Notes: generated by a model not told the origin, from the sequence alone. A DNA stretch of 64,000 nucleotides from [Clostridium] asparagiforme DSM 15981 (GCA_025149125.1 CP102272.1:5952001-6016000); one strand, 5' to 3'; shown: positions 16,521-25,447, numbered from the stretch's first letter. Translations and numbers: made by a program.

Positions 16521-17357
16521 TTAACCCTTCACAGCGCCTGCGGTCAGGCCCTCGACCAGCCGCTTCTGCGCGAAGAAGAACATGATACAAACCGGAATGA
16601 TGGTGATAATGCCGCCCGCGGTCAGCAGATCCCACTGAACGCCCAGCTGGCCGATCAGGCTCTTTAGAGCCACCGGAATGGTGCGGGTGTCGGTGTTGGT
16701 AAACATCATCGCAAAGGTATATTCGTTCCAGGATGTCATGAAGATGTAAACTCCGGTTGCCACCAGGCAGGGGCCCAAAATGGGAAGAATGATCTTCACA
16801 AACGCGGAGCCTCTGTTGCAGCCGTCCACCAGGGCCGCCTCCTCCAGGGACATGGGCAGGTCGTTTAAGAAACCCAAAAGCAGCCACACGGAGAACGGAA
16901 TGGTAAAGGTGGTGTAGGACAGTACCAGAGAGGTGGGGGTGTACAGCAGTCCCAGCTTGCGCATGATGGTGTACAGCGGAATCAGCAGCAGCACCGTCGG
17001 GAACATGTTGTTGCACAGGAAGGTGCACATGAGAAGCTTTCTTCCCGCGAACTGGTATCTGGAAAATGCGTAGGCCGCCAAAGTGGATGCCGTCAGCGAT
17101 ACGATGGTGGTAAAGCTGGCCACGATAAAGCTGTTCTTCATGGCCGCCAGGAAATTCACCGTGGTGGTAAACAGCTTACTGTAGGCCTCAAAGGTCACAT
17201 GGCTGGGCCAGTATGTAACCACCGCCCCGTAAAGCTCATCCTGGGGCTTCACAGAGGTCACAAAGGTCCAGTAGAACGGGAACAGGATAAATACCATCAG
17301 CAGAATCAGCGGAAGGAATACGATGAAAAAGCGTTTTACATTAGATTGTTTTTTCAT
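16521..17357 (-). CDS. Carbohydrate ABC transporter permease, MalG-like
   Basis: A 278-residue membrane protein with six hydrophobic helices and the coupling EAA motif EEAALVDGCNRGSAF before LPILGPCLV. This is the usual inner-membrane half of a CUT1-type importer. It lies four bases after the MalF-like gene. The C-terminus RLVEGLTAGAVKG is the family-typical ending, which confirms the stop. No dedicated ATPase is in the operon, so a shared MsmX-type ATPase elsewhere is expected. Confidence 0.9.
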   Translation of the reverse strand: MKKQSNVKRFFIVFLPLILLMVFILFPFYWTFVTSVKPQDELYGAVVTYWPSHVTFEAYSKLFTTTVNFLAAMKNSFIVASFTTIVSLTASTLAAYAFSRYQFAGRKLLMCTFLCNNMFPTVLLLIPLYTIMRKLGLLYTPTSLVLSYTTFTIPFSVWLLLGFLNDLPMSLEEAALVDGCNRGSAFVKIILPILGPCLVATGVYIFMTSWNEYTFAMMFTNTDTRTIPVALKSLIGQLGVQWDLLTAGGIITIIPVCIMFFFAQKRLVEGLTAGAVKG

Positions 17358-17361
17358 GTTC

Positions 17362-18234
17362 TCACCCCTCTTCCCGGAAATTCATTTTCAGATATGGAAT
17401 GGCCACCACCAGCAGCAGCGCCGCCATCAGAAGCGCCATAGCCGAAGCGTATCCCAGATCCAGCGCGTTGCCCTTGTTGAAAATGTAAACACTCAAGGTC
17501 TGTGTGGAGTAGGCCGGTCCGCCCTCCGTCATGTTGAAGATCACATCCACGGAGTTGGCCACCCAGATCACCCGCAGCAGGCCGGTGACGAAAATCGTGT
17601 TCTTGATGGACGGAAGCGTCACATAGATCAGCTTCTGCCAGGCCGTCGCGCCGTCGATGTCGGCCGCCTCGTACATTTCCGTGGAAACGCCCTGTAAAGC
17701 CGCCAGCAGCATGAGTGCAAAGAACGGAATGCCCTGCCAGACGATGGTCACGATCACGCTTGGGAACGCGGTTCCCACCTGGGACAGGAACGGAATCTTA
17801 TCCCCGATGGCGTGAATCTTTAACAGCAGGTCGTTCAGCACGCCGAAGTTGCCGTCGTAAATCCAGCGCCACATCAGGCCGATCAGCACGCCCGGGGTCA
17901 CCCAGGGAATCATGCTCACCGCGCGCACCATTCCGCGCCCCACGAACTTCTGGTTCAGCAGAAGGGCGAGAATGAATCCGAACAGAAACTGAAAACCAAC
18001 GCCTGCCACCACCCACACGATGGTTCTCCAGAGCGCTCCCCAGAACAATGGGTCTCCGAAGGCCTTGGCGTAGTTGGCAACTCCGTTAAATGCAATCTCC
18101 TTCGGTCTGCGCAGGTCGTAATTTTGGAAACTCATGGAAATAGCGTTGATGACCGGTATGAACACCACGCATAAGATGATGAGAACTGCCGGAGCAACCA
18201 GCAGGTATGGCCATATGGATCGTTTCTTGACCAT
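17362..18234 (-). CDS. Carbohydrate ABC transporter permease, MalF-like
   Basis: A 290-residue membrane protein with six predicted helices and the EAA motif YEAADIDGATAWQKL followed by TLPSIKNTI. It pairs with the MalG-like protein to form the translocation channel. The start has GGGGGAGTT upstream. It is separated from the binding-protein gene by 66 bases that hold a stem-loop. Confidence 0.9.
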   Translation of the reverse strand: MVKKRSIWPYLLVAPAVLIILCVVFIPVINAISMSFQNYDLRRPKEIAFNGVANYAKAFGDPLFWGALWRTIVWVVAGVGFQFLFGFILALLLNQKFVGRGMVRAVSMIPWVTPGVLIGLMWRWIYDGNFGVLNDLLLKIHAIGDKIPFLSQVGTAFPSVIVTIVWQGIPFFALMLLAALQGVSTEMYEAADIDGATAWQKLIYVTLPSIKNTIFVTGLLRVIWVANSVDVIFNMTEGGPAYSTQTLSVYIFNKGNALDLGYASAMALLMAALLLVVAIPYLKMNFREEG

Positions 18235-18257
18235 TGATCAACTCCCCCTTCTGATTT

Positions 18258-18287
18258 ATGGGGCTGCAGTTTTCGCTGCAACCCCAT
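18258..18287 (-). promoter_or_regulatory. Intercistronic stem-loop after the sugar-binding protein gene
   Basis: ATGGGG pairs with CCCCAT and TGCAG with CTGCA, with one C-A mismatch between them and a TTTTCG loop. There is no U-run on the minus strand. Placement between the binding protein and permease genes suggests control of relative expression, as in maltose operons. Confidence 0.65.
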
Positions 18288-18300
18288 CGGTTAGTTACGG

Positions 18301-19650
18301 TTATCGGTACAATCCCTCCTGAAGGGTCTTCATGCACTGCTCGGCGGTGATGCTGCCGGTCAGGGCCTGGGATACGGTGTTGGGCCACAGGGTGGAAATC
18401 CACTCGGTTGTGGTGTCCAGGATGGGCAGGATGCCCGCATAGCTCTGTCCGTCGATGGATGCCTTCATGAAACGGTTGCTCTGGAAGAAGTCGCCCGCCT
18501 GCACGGTCTTGCTGACCGGAACATTGCCGGTGCCCTCGCACCACATCTTCTGGCCTTCGCCCGCCGCCAGGTAGGATACCCACTCAAAGGCGGCTTCCTT
18601 GTTCTGGCAGGACTCGAAGATAACGGTCTCGGTGTCGCCCATGGAGGTCCACTGGCCCTTGCCTGCCGGGAACGGGAACGCGGACACGTCGTCGCCGAAG
18701 GTCGCTTCCATGTCGGCGGAGGAACCGGTGTGATGGATCGTCATGGCGGTTAAGCCGGACTTAAAGTTGGCGATAATCTCGTTGAAGCCGTCGCTGGTCG
18801 CCGTCGGCGGCACGTAACCCTTGGTGTAGATGTCGATGAAATCCTGCATGCCCTGAACGGCTTCCGGGGTGGTCATATCCTCGAAGCTGCCGCCGCGGCC
18901 GTATACAAAGCTGCCCCACGGCTCCTGTCCGCCCTTGGCGCCTCTCATACCGAAGCCGTAAACGTCGGTCTTGCCGTCGCCGTCGGTATCCATGGTGCAC
19001 TTCTCGATGGCGGTGAGGAACTCCTCGTAGGTCTTGGGAACCTCCACGCCGGCCGCCTCAAAAATGGACGGTCTGTAGTATACATACAGTACCTGAATGT
19101 TCCAGGGCATCACATAGATACTGTCGCTGCCGCCGGCCTGCTTCATGATATCGTAAATGTTCTCGTCGATGTCGTCCTTTTTGTCCCAGCCGTCGATCAT
19201 GGGGGTCAGATCGGCCAGCAGGTCGTTGTTCACAAACAGGGGAGTGGAAGTCAGCTTCCAGGTTGCGCAGTCCACGTCGCCGCCGCCCATCTTGGCGTTG
19301 AACAGGTTCTCGGAGTAGGCGCCGCCGTCCCAGGGGCTCTCCTCGCCCACAACGGTGATTCCCTTGCCGTTCTCAGCGTTGAACTTCGCAATGATCTCCT
19401 GCATCAGAGCGGAATAGTCCGTGTTGTCCGCCCAGTAGCGGAACTTGATGGTAACCGGCTCTCCGGTTCCCTCCGCCGCAGCTGCGTCCCCGCCCGCTGC
19501 TGTTGTGTCAGCCGCAGCTGCGGTGGTGTCGCCGGCCGGGGCCGCGGTAGTCTCCTTGCTGCCTGAGGAGCAGCCCGCCAGCATCCCCGCAGCCATCAGA
19601 GCCGCCATGGTCATCGCCAGCGTTTTCTTTGCAAACAGTCTTTTTTTCAT
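18301..19650 (-). CDS. Extracellular sugar-binding lipoprotein of an ABC importer
   Basis: A 449-residue family 1 solute-binding protein. The signal peptide ends with the lipobox MLAGC (near residue 26) and a low-complexity Ala/Thr linker follows. Mature-domain features are VTIKFRYWADNTDYSAL and a calcium-loop-like DTDGDGKTDVYGFG, common in these proteins. Its ATG overlaps the stop of the FadR-type regulator gene (19647-19650), so the regulator is the first gene of the operon. The sugar is unknown; a plant- or mucin-derived pentose-containing compound is plausible given the transketolase/transaldolase genes downstream. Confidence 0.9.
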   Translation of the reverse strand: MKKRLFAKKTLAMTMAALMAAGMLAGCSSGSKETTAAPAGDTTAAAADTTAAGGDAAAAEGTGEPVTIKFRYWADNTDYSALMQEIIAKFNAENGKGITVVGEESPWDGGAYSENLFNAKMGGGDVDCATWKLTSTPLFVNNDLLADLTPMIDGWDKKDDIDENIYDIMKQAGGSDSIYVMPWNIQVLYVYYRPSIFEAAGVEVPKTYEEFLTAIEKCTMDTDGDGKTDVYGFGMRGAKGGQEPWGSFVYGRGGSFEDMTTPEAVQGMQDFIDIYTKGYVPPTATSDGFNEIIANFKSGLTAMTIHHTGSSADMEATFGDDVSAFPFPAGKGQWTSMGDTETVIFESCQNKEAAFEWVSYLAAGEGQKMWCEGTGNVPVSKTVQAGDFFQSNRFMKASIDGQSYAGILPILDTTTEWISTLWPNTVSQALTGSITAEQCMKTLQEGLYR

Positions 19651-20354
19651 TTTCGTTCCTCCATTTCTCTTACATCATTTAATGTTTCCCACACATGCCG
19701 CTCGGCCTGAAACTTAGCTTCCACGAAGTCTCCTGCAGCAATAGCTTTACAGATTCCCATGTGGCTGCGCTTGGCCCGTTTAAAGCTCTCCAGATCGTCG
19801 TGCGTCTCCACATGACTCCTTCGGATGGATTCGATAATGATCGGCACCACCCGGATCAGGACTTCATTGTGCGTACACTCCGCCACTCCGGTGTGGAACT
19901 GGGCGTCCAGCTCCGCCGTGACCTTGCTGTTCACCTCGCAGCGTTCCATCTCCGCCACCAGCCGCTCCAGGTTCTTGATATCCTGGGGCGTCGCCCTATG
20001 ACAGGCCAGCCCGGCAATCTGCGGTTCGATCAGCATACGCGTCTCAAACAGGTTCTCAATCAGATTCTCCTGATTGGTGAAATGCAGCCCCAGCGGGTCC
20101 TCCCCGATTCCGGTTCCCGCGCTGACAAAGGTTCCGCTTCCCTGGCGGATCACAACCACGTTCTCCGCTCTCAGGAACTTCATCGCCTCCCGCAGCGTGG
20201 AACGGCTCACCCCGAACAGATCTGCCAACTCCTTCTCCGTCGGAAGCCTGTCTCCCGGCTTCATCTGGCGCTGGATGATCATGGTCTTGACCTTCTGGGC
20301 CGTGGCCATCGGAAGCACATCAATATTCTGAAATTCTTTCAAATCTTTGCGCAT
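19647..20354 (-). CDS. FadR/GntR-family regulator with FCD domain
   Basis: A 235-residue regulator. The winged helix is at about residues 20-75 (GDRLPTEKELADLFGVSRST then LREAMKFLRAENVVVIRQGSG), a textbook GntR DNA-binding domain. The FCD domain at about 95-225 keeps the metal ligands: D in ELDAQFHTGVAECTHN, and H in RSHMGICKAIAAGDF and ERHVWETL. It is the promoter-proximal gene and translationally coupled to the sugar-binding protein, so it likely autoregulates the whole sugar operon. Confidence 0.9.
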   Translation of the reverse strand: MRKDLKEFQNIDVLPMATAQKVKTMIIQRQMKPGDRLPTEKELADLFGVSRSTLREAMKFLRAENVVVIRQGSGTFVSAGTGIGEDPLGLHFTNQENLIENLFETRMLIEPQIAGLACHRATPQDIKNLERLVAEMERCEVNSKVTAELDAQFHTGVAECTHNEVLIRVVPIIIESIRRSHVETHDDLESFKRAKRSHMGICKAIAAGDFVEAKFQAERHVWETLNDVREMEERK

Positions 20355-20452
20355 CGGATCCCCCTTCCCGCGTGAACCCCGCCGTCATTTTGTTAGTTTC
20401 CAGTCGGTAATTGTAAGTGATTATTGTGTACATTTTCATTTCATCTGTCCTT

Positions 20453-20481
20453 ATACTACCATAACATATGATGTTTGTAAA
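20453..20481 (-). promoter_or_regulatory. Promoter of the FadR/sugar importer operon
   Basis: TTTACA (20476-20481), 17-base spacer, TAGTAT (20453-20458) on the minus strand. The leader to the start codon at 20354 is about 95 bases and is the only place for an operator. The rest of the 455-base gap (20482-20736) is AT-rich and holds a short inverted repeat GCACT...AGTGC near 20650. Confidence 0.7.
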
Positions 20482-20736
20482 TAGCTTTTTAACTATTTTT
20501 TTAATTTAAGCTGTGTTTTAAGTTGTTTTATCGTGTCTTTTGTATATTATTCGCACAATCATCCCATAAATTCATCATACCTTTAATGTCCGTTTCATAC
20601 AAATTGGTATGTTGTTTTTTGTTTTGTACAAATTTTTGCTACATTTCACGCACTTTGCCATAGTGCATTTTATATAATAAAAGTAGTAAAAATACAGATA
20701 TTTACCACATATTTAATGCAAAATACACAATTTTTA

Positions 20737-20765
20737 TTGACCACACCCCCGGTTGTTGTTATAAT
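20737..20765 (+). promoter_or_regulatory. Promoter of the broken lacI / dehydrogenase locus
   Basis: TTGACC (20737-20742), 17-base spacer, TATAAT (20760-20765). It points at the lacI remnant and probably still drives the intact dehydrogenase gene at 21183. Confidence 0.8.
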
Positions 20766-20809
20766 ATGGTCGAAATCAATTACGCCAGATTTTTGCAGGG
20801 AGAATCCAT

Positions 20810-20935
20810 ATGGAGGGACATATTACTATCAGCACCATCGCCAAAGCGGTAGGCGTTTCCGGAGCCACTGTGCACAGGGCCCTGTACGGCAAACCGGGTG
20901 TCAGTCCGGCCGTCAGACCTACCCCTGGAAAATGA
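20810..20935 (+). pseudogene. LacI-family regulator, N-terminal remnant
   Basis: The 41-codon frame has a clear LacI helix-turn-helix (ITISTIAKAVGVSGATVHRA followed by LYGKPGVSPAVR), then leaves the family abruptly and stops. A full LacI protein is about 330 residues, so almost 90 percent is missing. The break near 20921 runs straight into sequence that resembles another protein family, which marks a deletion junction. Confidence 0.8.
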
Positions 20936-21169
20936 ACCAGGAAGCCTACGCAGGCCAAATGCCACACATCATTGAAACTGCGGCGGCCGCCGGTTTCCAG
21001 GGGCTGGAAGCGGAAATCTGCATGGCTCGGCCCCTACTTCGACCGGCCGGAGGAGGTACGAGAGCTGCTAACGCTGCATCACATGGAGTTCGCAGCCCTG
21101 GATTCGGACGGCGTTGTGAGGCAGGACGGAATTTACATGAAACAATTCCAGGGTACAGAATCAATATAA
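20921..21169 (+). pseudogene. TIM-barrel sugar phosphate isomerase/epimerase remnant
   Basis: Starting inside the lacI remnant in another frame, the sequence YPWKMNQEAYAGQMPHIIET and GFQGLEAEICM matches the early part of a sugar phosphate isomerase/epimerase (IolE/Hps-like). At about 21026 one extra base shifts the frame, after which LGPYFDRPEEVRELLTLHH continues the same family. The end (IYMKQFQGTESI) seems to come from the C-terminus. So the gene has lost its start, its middle and its frame. Confidence 0.65.
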
Positions 21170-21182
21170 AGGAGAAAATCAT

Positions 21183-22295
21183 ATGAGCAGACATACAGTT
21201 GCCGTCATGGGACTTGGCGTGCGTGGGAAAATCCACATTCATGGGCTTTTGGAGAATCCCGATTATTACGAGATAGTGGGACTCTGCGATATCGACCAGG
21301 CCGCCATGGACCGGGTAGCGGCGGAATATCATCTGGAGCAGGTTCCCCGTTTTTTGGATGCGGAGGAGATGTTAAAGACCGTGCGCCCGGAGGTGTTTGT
21401 CTTCGTTACCTACCCGGATATGCGCCTGAACCTGATCCGGTTGGGGATCAAATACGGTGTGAAGGCTGTTTCTCTGGAAAAGCCCATGGCAGAATCCTTG
21501 CAGGAGGCCCGGGAGATGGCGCGTCTGTGCCATGAGAACGGCATCAAGGCCGTGGTCTGCCACCAGCAGAAATATTTGTCCCAGTTCCAGCGGATGAAGG
21601 AGAAAATCGATGCCGGGGTCATCGGAGAAATACGCAAAATCCACGTGGAAACCCAGGCCTGGTTCTCCCAGCTTGGCACCCACTATGTGGACTACACCCT
21701 GTGGATCAACGGCGGACACCGCGCCAAATGGGTAGCCGGGCACATACACGGTCCGGCCGCCCTGGAGGATTCCCACCCGGCCCCGGACTACCTGTTCGGC
21801 ACCATGGAGCTGGAAAACGGCGTCCGGGCCTACATTGAGTGCGGATACCTGAGCGAAGCCCACAACCCGCCGGAATTTTCCAGCAGCGACAACCGCCTGA
21901 CTGTTTACGGCGCCGACGGCTATATGTACGCGGAGACCGACGGCTTCTGGGGCGCCTGCACCAGGGAAACGGACGGACGCCTGGTGACCGGCAAGGACCC
22001 GGGATGGCGCAACCACCAGCAGGTGCCCATCCAGACCCCCTACTATACCCAGTTCGCCCGGTGGATCGAGGACGATTCAGCGGTCCACTCCTGCAACATC
22101 GACACGGCCTGCCACGGGTTTGAGATTCTGGAAGGCATGTGCCTGAGCGCCTTAAACAATGTACGCGTCGATCTACCCATCACGGACCTGAGCTATACCC
22201 CGGTGCTGGAGCGCATGAGGCGGGAGCTTCCGACCTGCGGCACCGTGCTGCGCAAGCTCTACGACGGAAAAACTCCGCGAAAGGAAAGGGATTGA
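21183..22295 (+). CDS. Gfo/Idh/MocA family oxidoreductase
   Basis: A 370-residue NAD(P)-dependent sugar or inositol dehydrogenase. The Rossmann motif is GLGVRG (residues 11-16), followed by the NAD-proximal acid in CDIDQ; the EKP motif is at SLEKPMAES and the catalytic-region histidine at LGTHYVDYTLW. Length is normal. AAAGGAG precedes the ATG by six bases. It is the only intact gene of the 20.8-22.9 kb locus, flanked by a fused lacI/isomerase remnant and an alpha/beta-hydrolase remnant, so its original pathway is probably lost. Confidence 0.87.
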   Translation: MSRHTVAVMGLGVRGKIHIHGLLENPDYYEIVGLCDIDQAAMDRVAAEYHLEQVPRFLDAEEMLKTVRPEVFVFVTYPDMRLNLIRLGIKYGVKAVSLEKPMAESLQEAREMARLCHENGIKAVVCHQQKYLSQFQRMKEKIDAGVIGEIRKIHVETQAWFSQLGTHYVDYTLWINGGHRAKWVAGHIHGPAALEDSHPAPDYLFGTMELENGVRAYIECGYLSEAHNPPEFSSSDNRLTVYGADGYMYAETDGFWGACTRETDGRLVTGKDPGWRNHQQVPIQTPYYTQFARWIEDDSAVHSCNIDTACHGFEILEGMCLSALNNVRVDLPITDLSYTPVLERMRRELPTCGTVLRKLYDGKTPRKERD

Positions 22296-22298
22296 CCC

Positions 22299-22918
22299 AT
22301 GGAAGAACGGATTGAGAGAGATATATAACAGTCAACGGACTGAACTTTCACGTGACGGTCACCGGCCGCGGGGAACCGCTGCTTCTGATCATGGGCCTGG
22401 GCGCTCCCTGATTCTGACCAGCACCTTTGCCAGCGTCAGCGCCAGCTTCCGGCGGGCCATCGGGGTTTTAAAGAGCGGCATCGATCAGCTGGACCCTGTG
22501 ACCTTCAAGCGGATGAACCAGTGGATGACCTTCTCCCAGAGCTTCCAGAATACCCGGGAGCAGAAGCTCTGCGCCGCGGAGCGCCAGGATATGGCTTACC
22601 CCTATCCCATGCCCCACTGCGCCTACAAGGCCCAGTGCAACGCCTGCCTGGGCCACGACACCGCCCAGGATCTGGGGAAAACAATCGCCCGCAGGCTGCG
22701 CCATCGGCCCATTGCACGCAATAAAAGCCCCGGCGCTCATTGCCGCCGGGGACTGTGACCTGTTCGTGACCATGGAAAAAACGATGGAGCTGTACGAGGG
22801 AATCCCCGGCAGCCGTCTCTACCTCTGCCGGGGCGGCGGACATGTGCACCAGTGGGAGCAGCTGCCTGCCTATAATGAAGCTACGCTGGCGTTTCTAAGG
22901 GAGCAGGCGGGGACATGA
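22299..22918 (+). pseudogene. Alpha/beta-hydrolase pseudogene with internal deletion and repeat insertion
   Basis: Fragments of one hydrolase lie in several frames. First TVNGLNFHVTVTGRGEPLLL and IMGLGAP (22327-22410), then a stop. Next LILTSTFASVSASFRRAIGV through NACLGHDTAQDLGK (22408-22680). Last KAPALIAAGDCDLFVTMEKT to LREQAGT (22718-22918), containing the GGGHVHQWE region with the C-terminal histidine. The section with the nucleophile elbow GxSxG is missing between the first two. The 36-bp repeat at 22681-22716 sits at the second break and shifts the frame. The product cannot be an active hydrolase. Confidence 0.8.
22681..22716. repeat. 36-bp dispersed repeat, copy 2
   Basis: One mismatch to 13478-13513. 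Here it lies inside the hydrolase pseudogene at a frame break, which argues that it moved or was copied into coding sequence. Confidence 0.75.
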
Positions 22919-22942
22919 TACCGGCCCCTCGCCTTTTTCCGC

Positions 22943-24115
22943 TTACTCCCTTACCGCACCGGACCTCACCGCCGCTTCCGCCACCCTTTTTGCCACGTGA
23001 GGTGCGACGCGCTCGTCAAATACCGACGGGATCACATACTCCGGGCACAGTTTTTCCGGTTCCACCAGCTCGGCGATGGCGCTGGCCGCCGCCACCTTCA
23101 TCTCATAGTTAATATCCCGGGCGCCGGCATCCAGCGCTCCCCGGAATATTCCCGGAAAGGCCAGCACATTGTTGATCTGATTTGGGAAGTCGGAGCGCCC
23201 GGTGCCCATAACCTTCACACCGGCTTCCACCGCCTCGTCATACATGATTTCCGGAACCGGATTGGCCATGGCAAACACAATCGGATCGCGCCCCATGGTC
23301 TGGACCATTTCCTTCGTCAGAACTCCCGGTTTGGACACCCCCACGAATACGTCCGCTCCCACAACCGCGTCCGCCAGCCATCCCTTGCGCATTTCCTCAT
23401 TGGTGGTCTCGCTGAGCATGACCTTATGACCCTTCAGGCCTTCTTTTCCTCTGTAAAGGATACCGTTCTCATCGCAAACAATCATGTGCCTGACCCCGGC
23501 CGCAAAAAGCATTTTCACAATGGCGGTCCCGGCGGCCCCGGGCCCGCTCAGCACCACGCGTACCTGGTCAATCTTTTTGTCCACCACCTTGAGGGCGTTG
23601 TAGAGAGCCGCGGTTACCACAATCGCCGTTCCGTGCTGATCGTCGTGAAAGACCGGGATATCCAGCTCCTCCTCCAGGCGCTTTTCGATCTCAAAGCACT
23701 TGGGTGAGCAGATATCTTCCAGATTAATGCCGCCGAAGGTGGGCGCGATATTTTTTACGGTCTGAATGATCTCTTCCGTATCCTTTGTGTCCAGGCAGAT
23801 TGGAAACGCGTCCACGCCGCCGAAGTTCTTAAAAAGGATCGCTTTTCCCTCCATTACCGGCATGGAAGCCTGTCCGCCGATGTCCCCCAGTCCCAGCACC
23901 GCTGTTCCGTCGGACACCACGGCCACCAGATTCCGTTTCGCCGTATACCGGTAGGCCGCTCTCCCGTCGTTGCTGATCTCCATGCAGGGCCGGGCCACGC
24001 CCGGAGTGTAGGCAAGGCTCATATCGTCCCTGGTCTTTACCGGTACCTTGCTGACAATCTCCAGCTTTCCTCCCGCCTTCTCGTGTATCTTTAAAGCTTC
24101 CTCATAATAGTCCAT
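22943..24115 (-). CDS. NAD(P)-dependent malic enzyme
   Basis: A 390-residue short bacterial malic enzyme, which converts malate to pyruvate and carbon dioxide. Conserved regions are YTPGVARPCMEIS with the active-site Tyr, GLGDIGGQASMPVMEGK with FKNFGGVDAFP, the metal-binding INLEDICSPKCFEIE and FHDDQHGT, and the nucleotide motif GPGAAGTAI. It is the last gene of the esterase/transporter unit, 26 bases behind the transporter gene. Co-transcription with a dicarboxylate transporter suggests growth on malate or a precursor. Confidence 0.92.
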   Translation of the reverse strand: MDYYEEALKIHEKAGGKLEIVSKVPVKTRDDMSLAYTPGVARPCMEISNDGRAAYRYTAKRNLVAVVSDGTAVLGLGDIGGQASMPVMEGKAILFKNFGGVDAFPICLDTKDTEEIIQTVKNIAPTFGGINLEDICSPKCFEIEKRLEEELDIPVFHDDQHGTAIVVTAALYNALKVVDKKIDQVRVVLSGPGAAGTAIVKMLFAAGVRHMIVCDENGILYRGKEGLKGHKVMLSETTNEEMRKGWLADAVVGADVFVGVSKPGVLTKEMVQTMGRDPIVFAMANPVPEIMYDEAVEAGVKVMGTGRSDFPNQINNVLAFPGIFRGALDAGARDINYEMKVAAASAIAELVEPEKLCPEYVIPSVFDERVAPHVAKRVAEAAVRSGAVRE

Positions 24116-24141
24116 CTCTTACCTCACTTTTTTACAGAAAT

Positions 24142-25425
24142 TTACATTGGAAACACGGTCATGATCCATCCCACATTGACGGCGCAGAGAAGCACTGCCG
24201 GCAGAAGGGACTGGCGGATCAGACTTTTTAAATCATACCCTCCGGCCGCCATACACATGGGAACCGCCGGCGTGGCCATAGGCGTCATAAAAGAACTCAG
24301 GCATGCGCACTGTACCAAAATAATGATCCCCACGGGATTGGCTTCCATGGACTTGCACGCCAGGATCGCAATGGGGATAAAAATTGTCATCACGGAACGG
24401 TTCATCATCACCTGGGTGAGAAGAAAGGGAACAATGAAAAACACCAGCCCAATCAGGTACTTGTTTCCCAGCATTCCGATGGCGCCGGCCAGCACGCCTC
24501 CCACCGCTTCCCCGGCCCCTGTGGCTGTCAGCGCGCCTCCCATGGTCAGGGAGCCGATAAACAGAAAGCCCATCCACCACGGAACCGCCTCCACCGCCTC
24601 CTGTTCGGAGAGAACGCCGGTCACCACCATGAGCACGGCTCCCGTCAGGCTGATCACCCAGATATCCAGGCCAAGGGCCTTCTGAAAAATCAGCCCCAGC
24701 GTCACCAGGATAAAAATGAGATATCCGGCCTTCTCCTGGAAGGGCGGCAATACGCTCTTTGTAACCTTCTTTTCCCTGAGTTCACCCAAAGCTGCCTGGG
24801 GTTCATCCGGCGCAAAACGCACTGCGAAGAAAATCACATAGACCGCCACCGCGATCAGCATCGGAAGCCTGGCCTTCATCGAGTCCATCAGGCCCACCGT
24901 GTACACTGTATACTCATTCGCCTGCAAATATCCGTTCAGCTCTGCAAAAACAGTGGCGCCGCTGCCCAGGGGCAGTACAGAAATCGTTGCGATACACACA
25001 ATCACCAGCGGGAACATGACCTTTGAGGGCTTGATATTCAATTCCTCACAGCTGGCCGCAAGGGTGGGAGCCATAATCCCGAACACCACCATAGAACTCT
25101 GGATAAACTGGCACAGAATAATGGTGATCAACACATAGCCAAGCATCACCATGGTCAGAGACCCCCGCGCAATGTGGTTTACGCTGGAGGCGCATTTTTT
25201 GACAAACTGAGTGCGGTTAAAGCCTGCCGCCACCACGAACATGGACAGCATCATCACCGCATTTGTGTTGGAAAAATTGGCTACCGCCGCCTTTGGCTCA
25301 ATGCAGCCCGTGACCACAAAGGCAACCATGCTGAGCAGGGCTGTGGTGCCCATTTTTAATTTTCCCCAGGCGTAGCTGATAACCGTCAGCACACAGATCA
25401 CCAGACAGATCGTTAATTGATTCAT
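24142..25425 (-). CDS. SLC13/DASS-type dicarboxylate transporter
   Basis: A 427-residue membrane protein with eleven or twelve hydrophobic segments. The duplicated helix-hairpin regions of the ion-transporter superfamily are visible around FSNTNAVMMLSMFVVAAG and QSSMVVFGIMAPTLAAS, with a matching repeat LTMGGALTATGAGEA...NRSVMTIFIPIA in the second half. Family members use sodium or protons to take up di- or tricarboxylates. It is 22 bases downstream of the esterase gene and 26 bases upstream of malic enzyme, so malate, fumarate or maleate are reasonable substrates. Confidence 0.85.
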   Translation of the reverse strand: MNQLTICLVICVLTVISYAWGKLKMGTTALLSMVAFVVTGCIEPKAAVANFSNTNAVMMLSMFVVAAGFNRTQFVKKCASSVNHIARGSLTMVMLGYVLITIILCQFIQSSMVVFGIMAPTLAASCEELNIKPSKVMFPLVIVCIATISVLPLGSGATVFAELNGYLQANEYTVYTVGLMDSMKARLPMLIAVAVYVIFFAVRFAPDEPQAALGELREKKVTKSVLPPFQEKAGYLIFILVTLGLIFQKALGLDIWVISLTGAVLMVVTGVLSEQEAVEAVPWWMGFLFIGSLTMGGALTATGAGEAVGGVLAGAIGMLGNKYLIGLVFFIVPFLLTQVMMNRSVMTIFIPIAILACKSMEANPVGIIILVQCACLSSFMTPMATPAVPMCMAAGGYDLKSLIRQSLLPAVLLCAVNVGWIMTVFPM

Positions 25426-25447
25426 TGTAAATCCCCCTCGTATTTTT

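Noticed and set aside
13478-22716. The 36-bp repeats as attL/attR of an island from 13.5 to 22.7 kb
   Set aside because: No integrase or tRNA gene is present, the enclosed operons look native in composition, and one copy lies within a decayed gene. A dispersed repeat explains it more simply.
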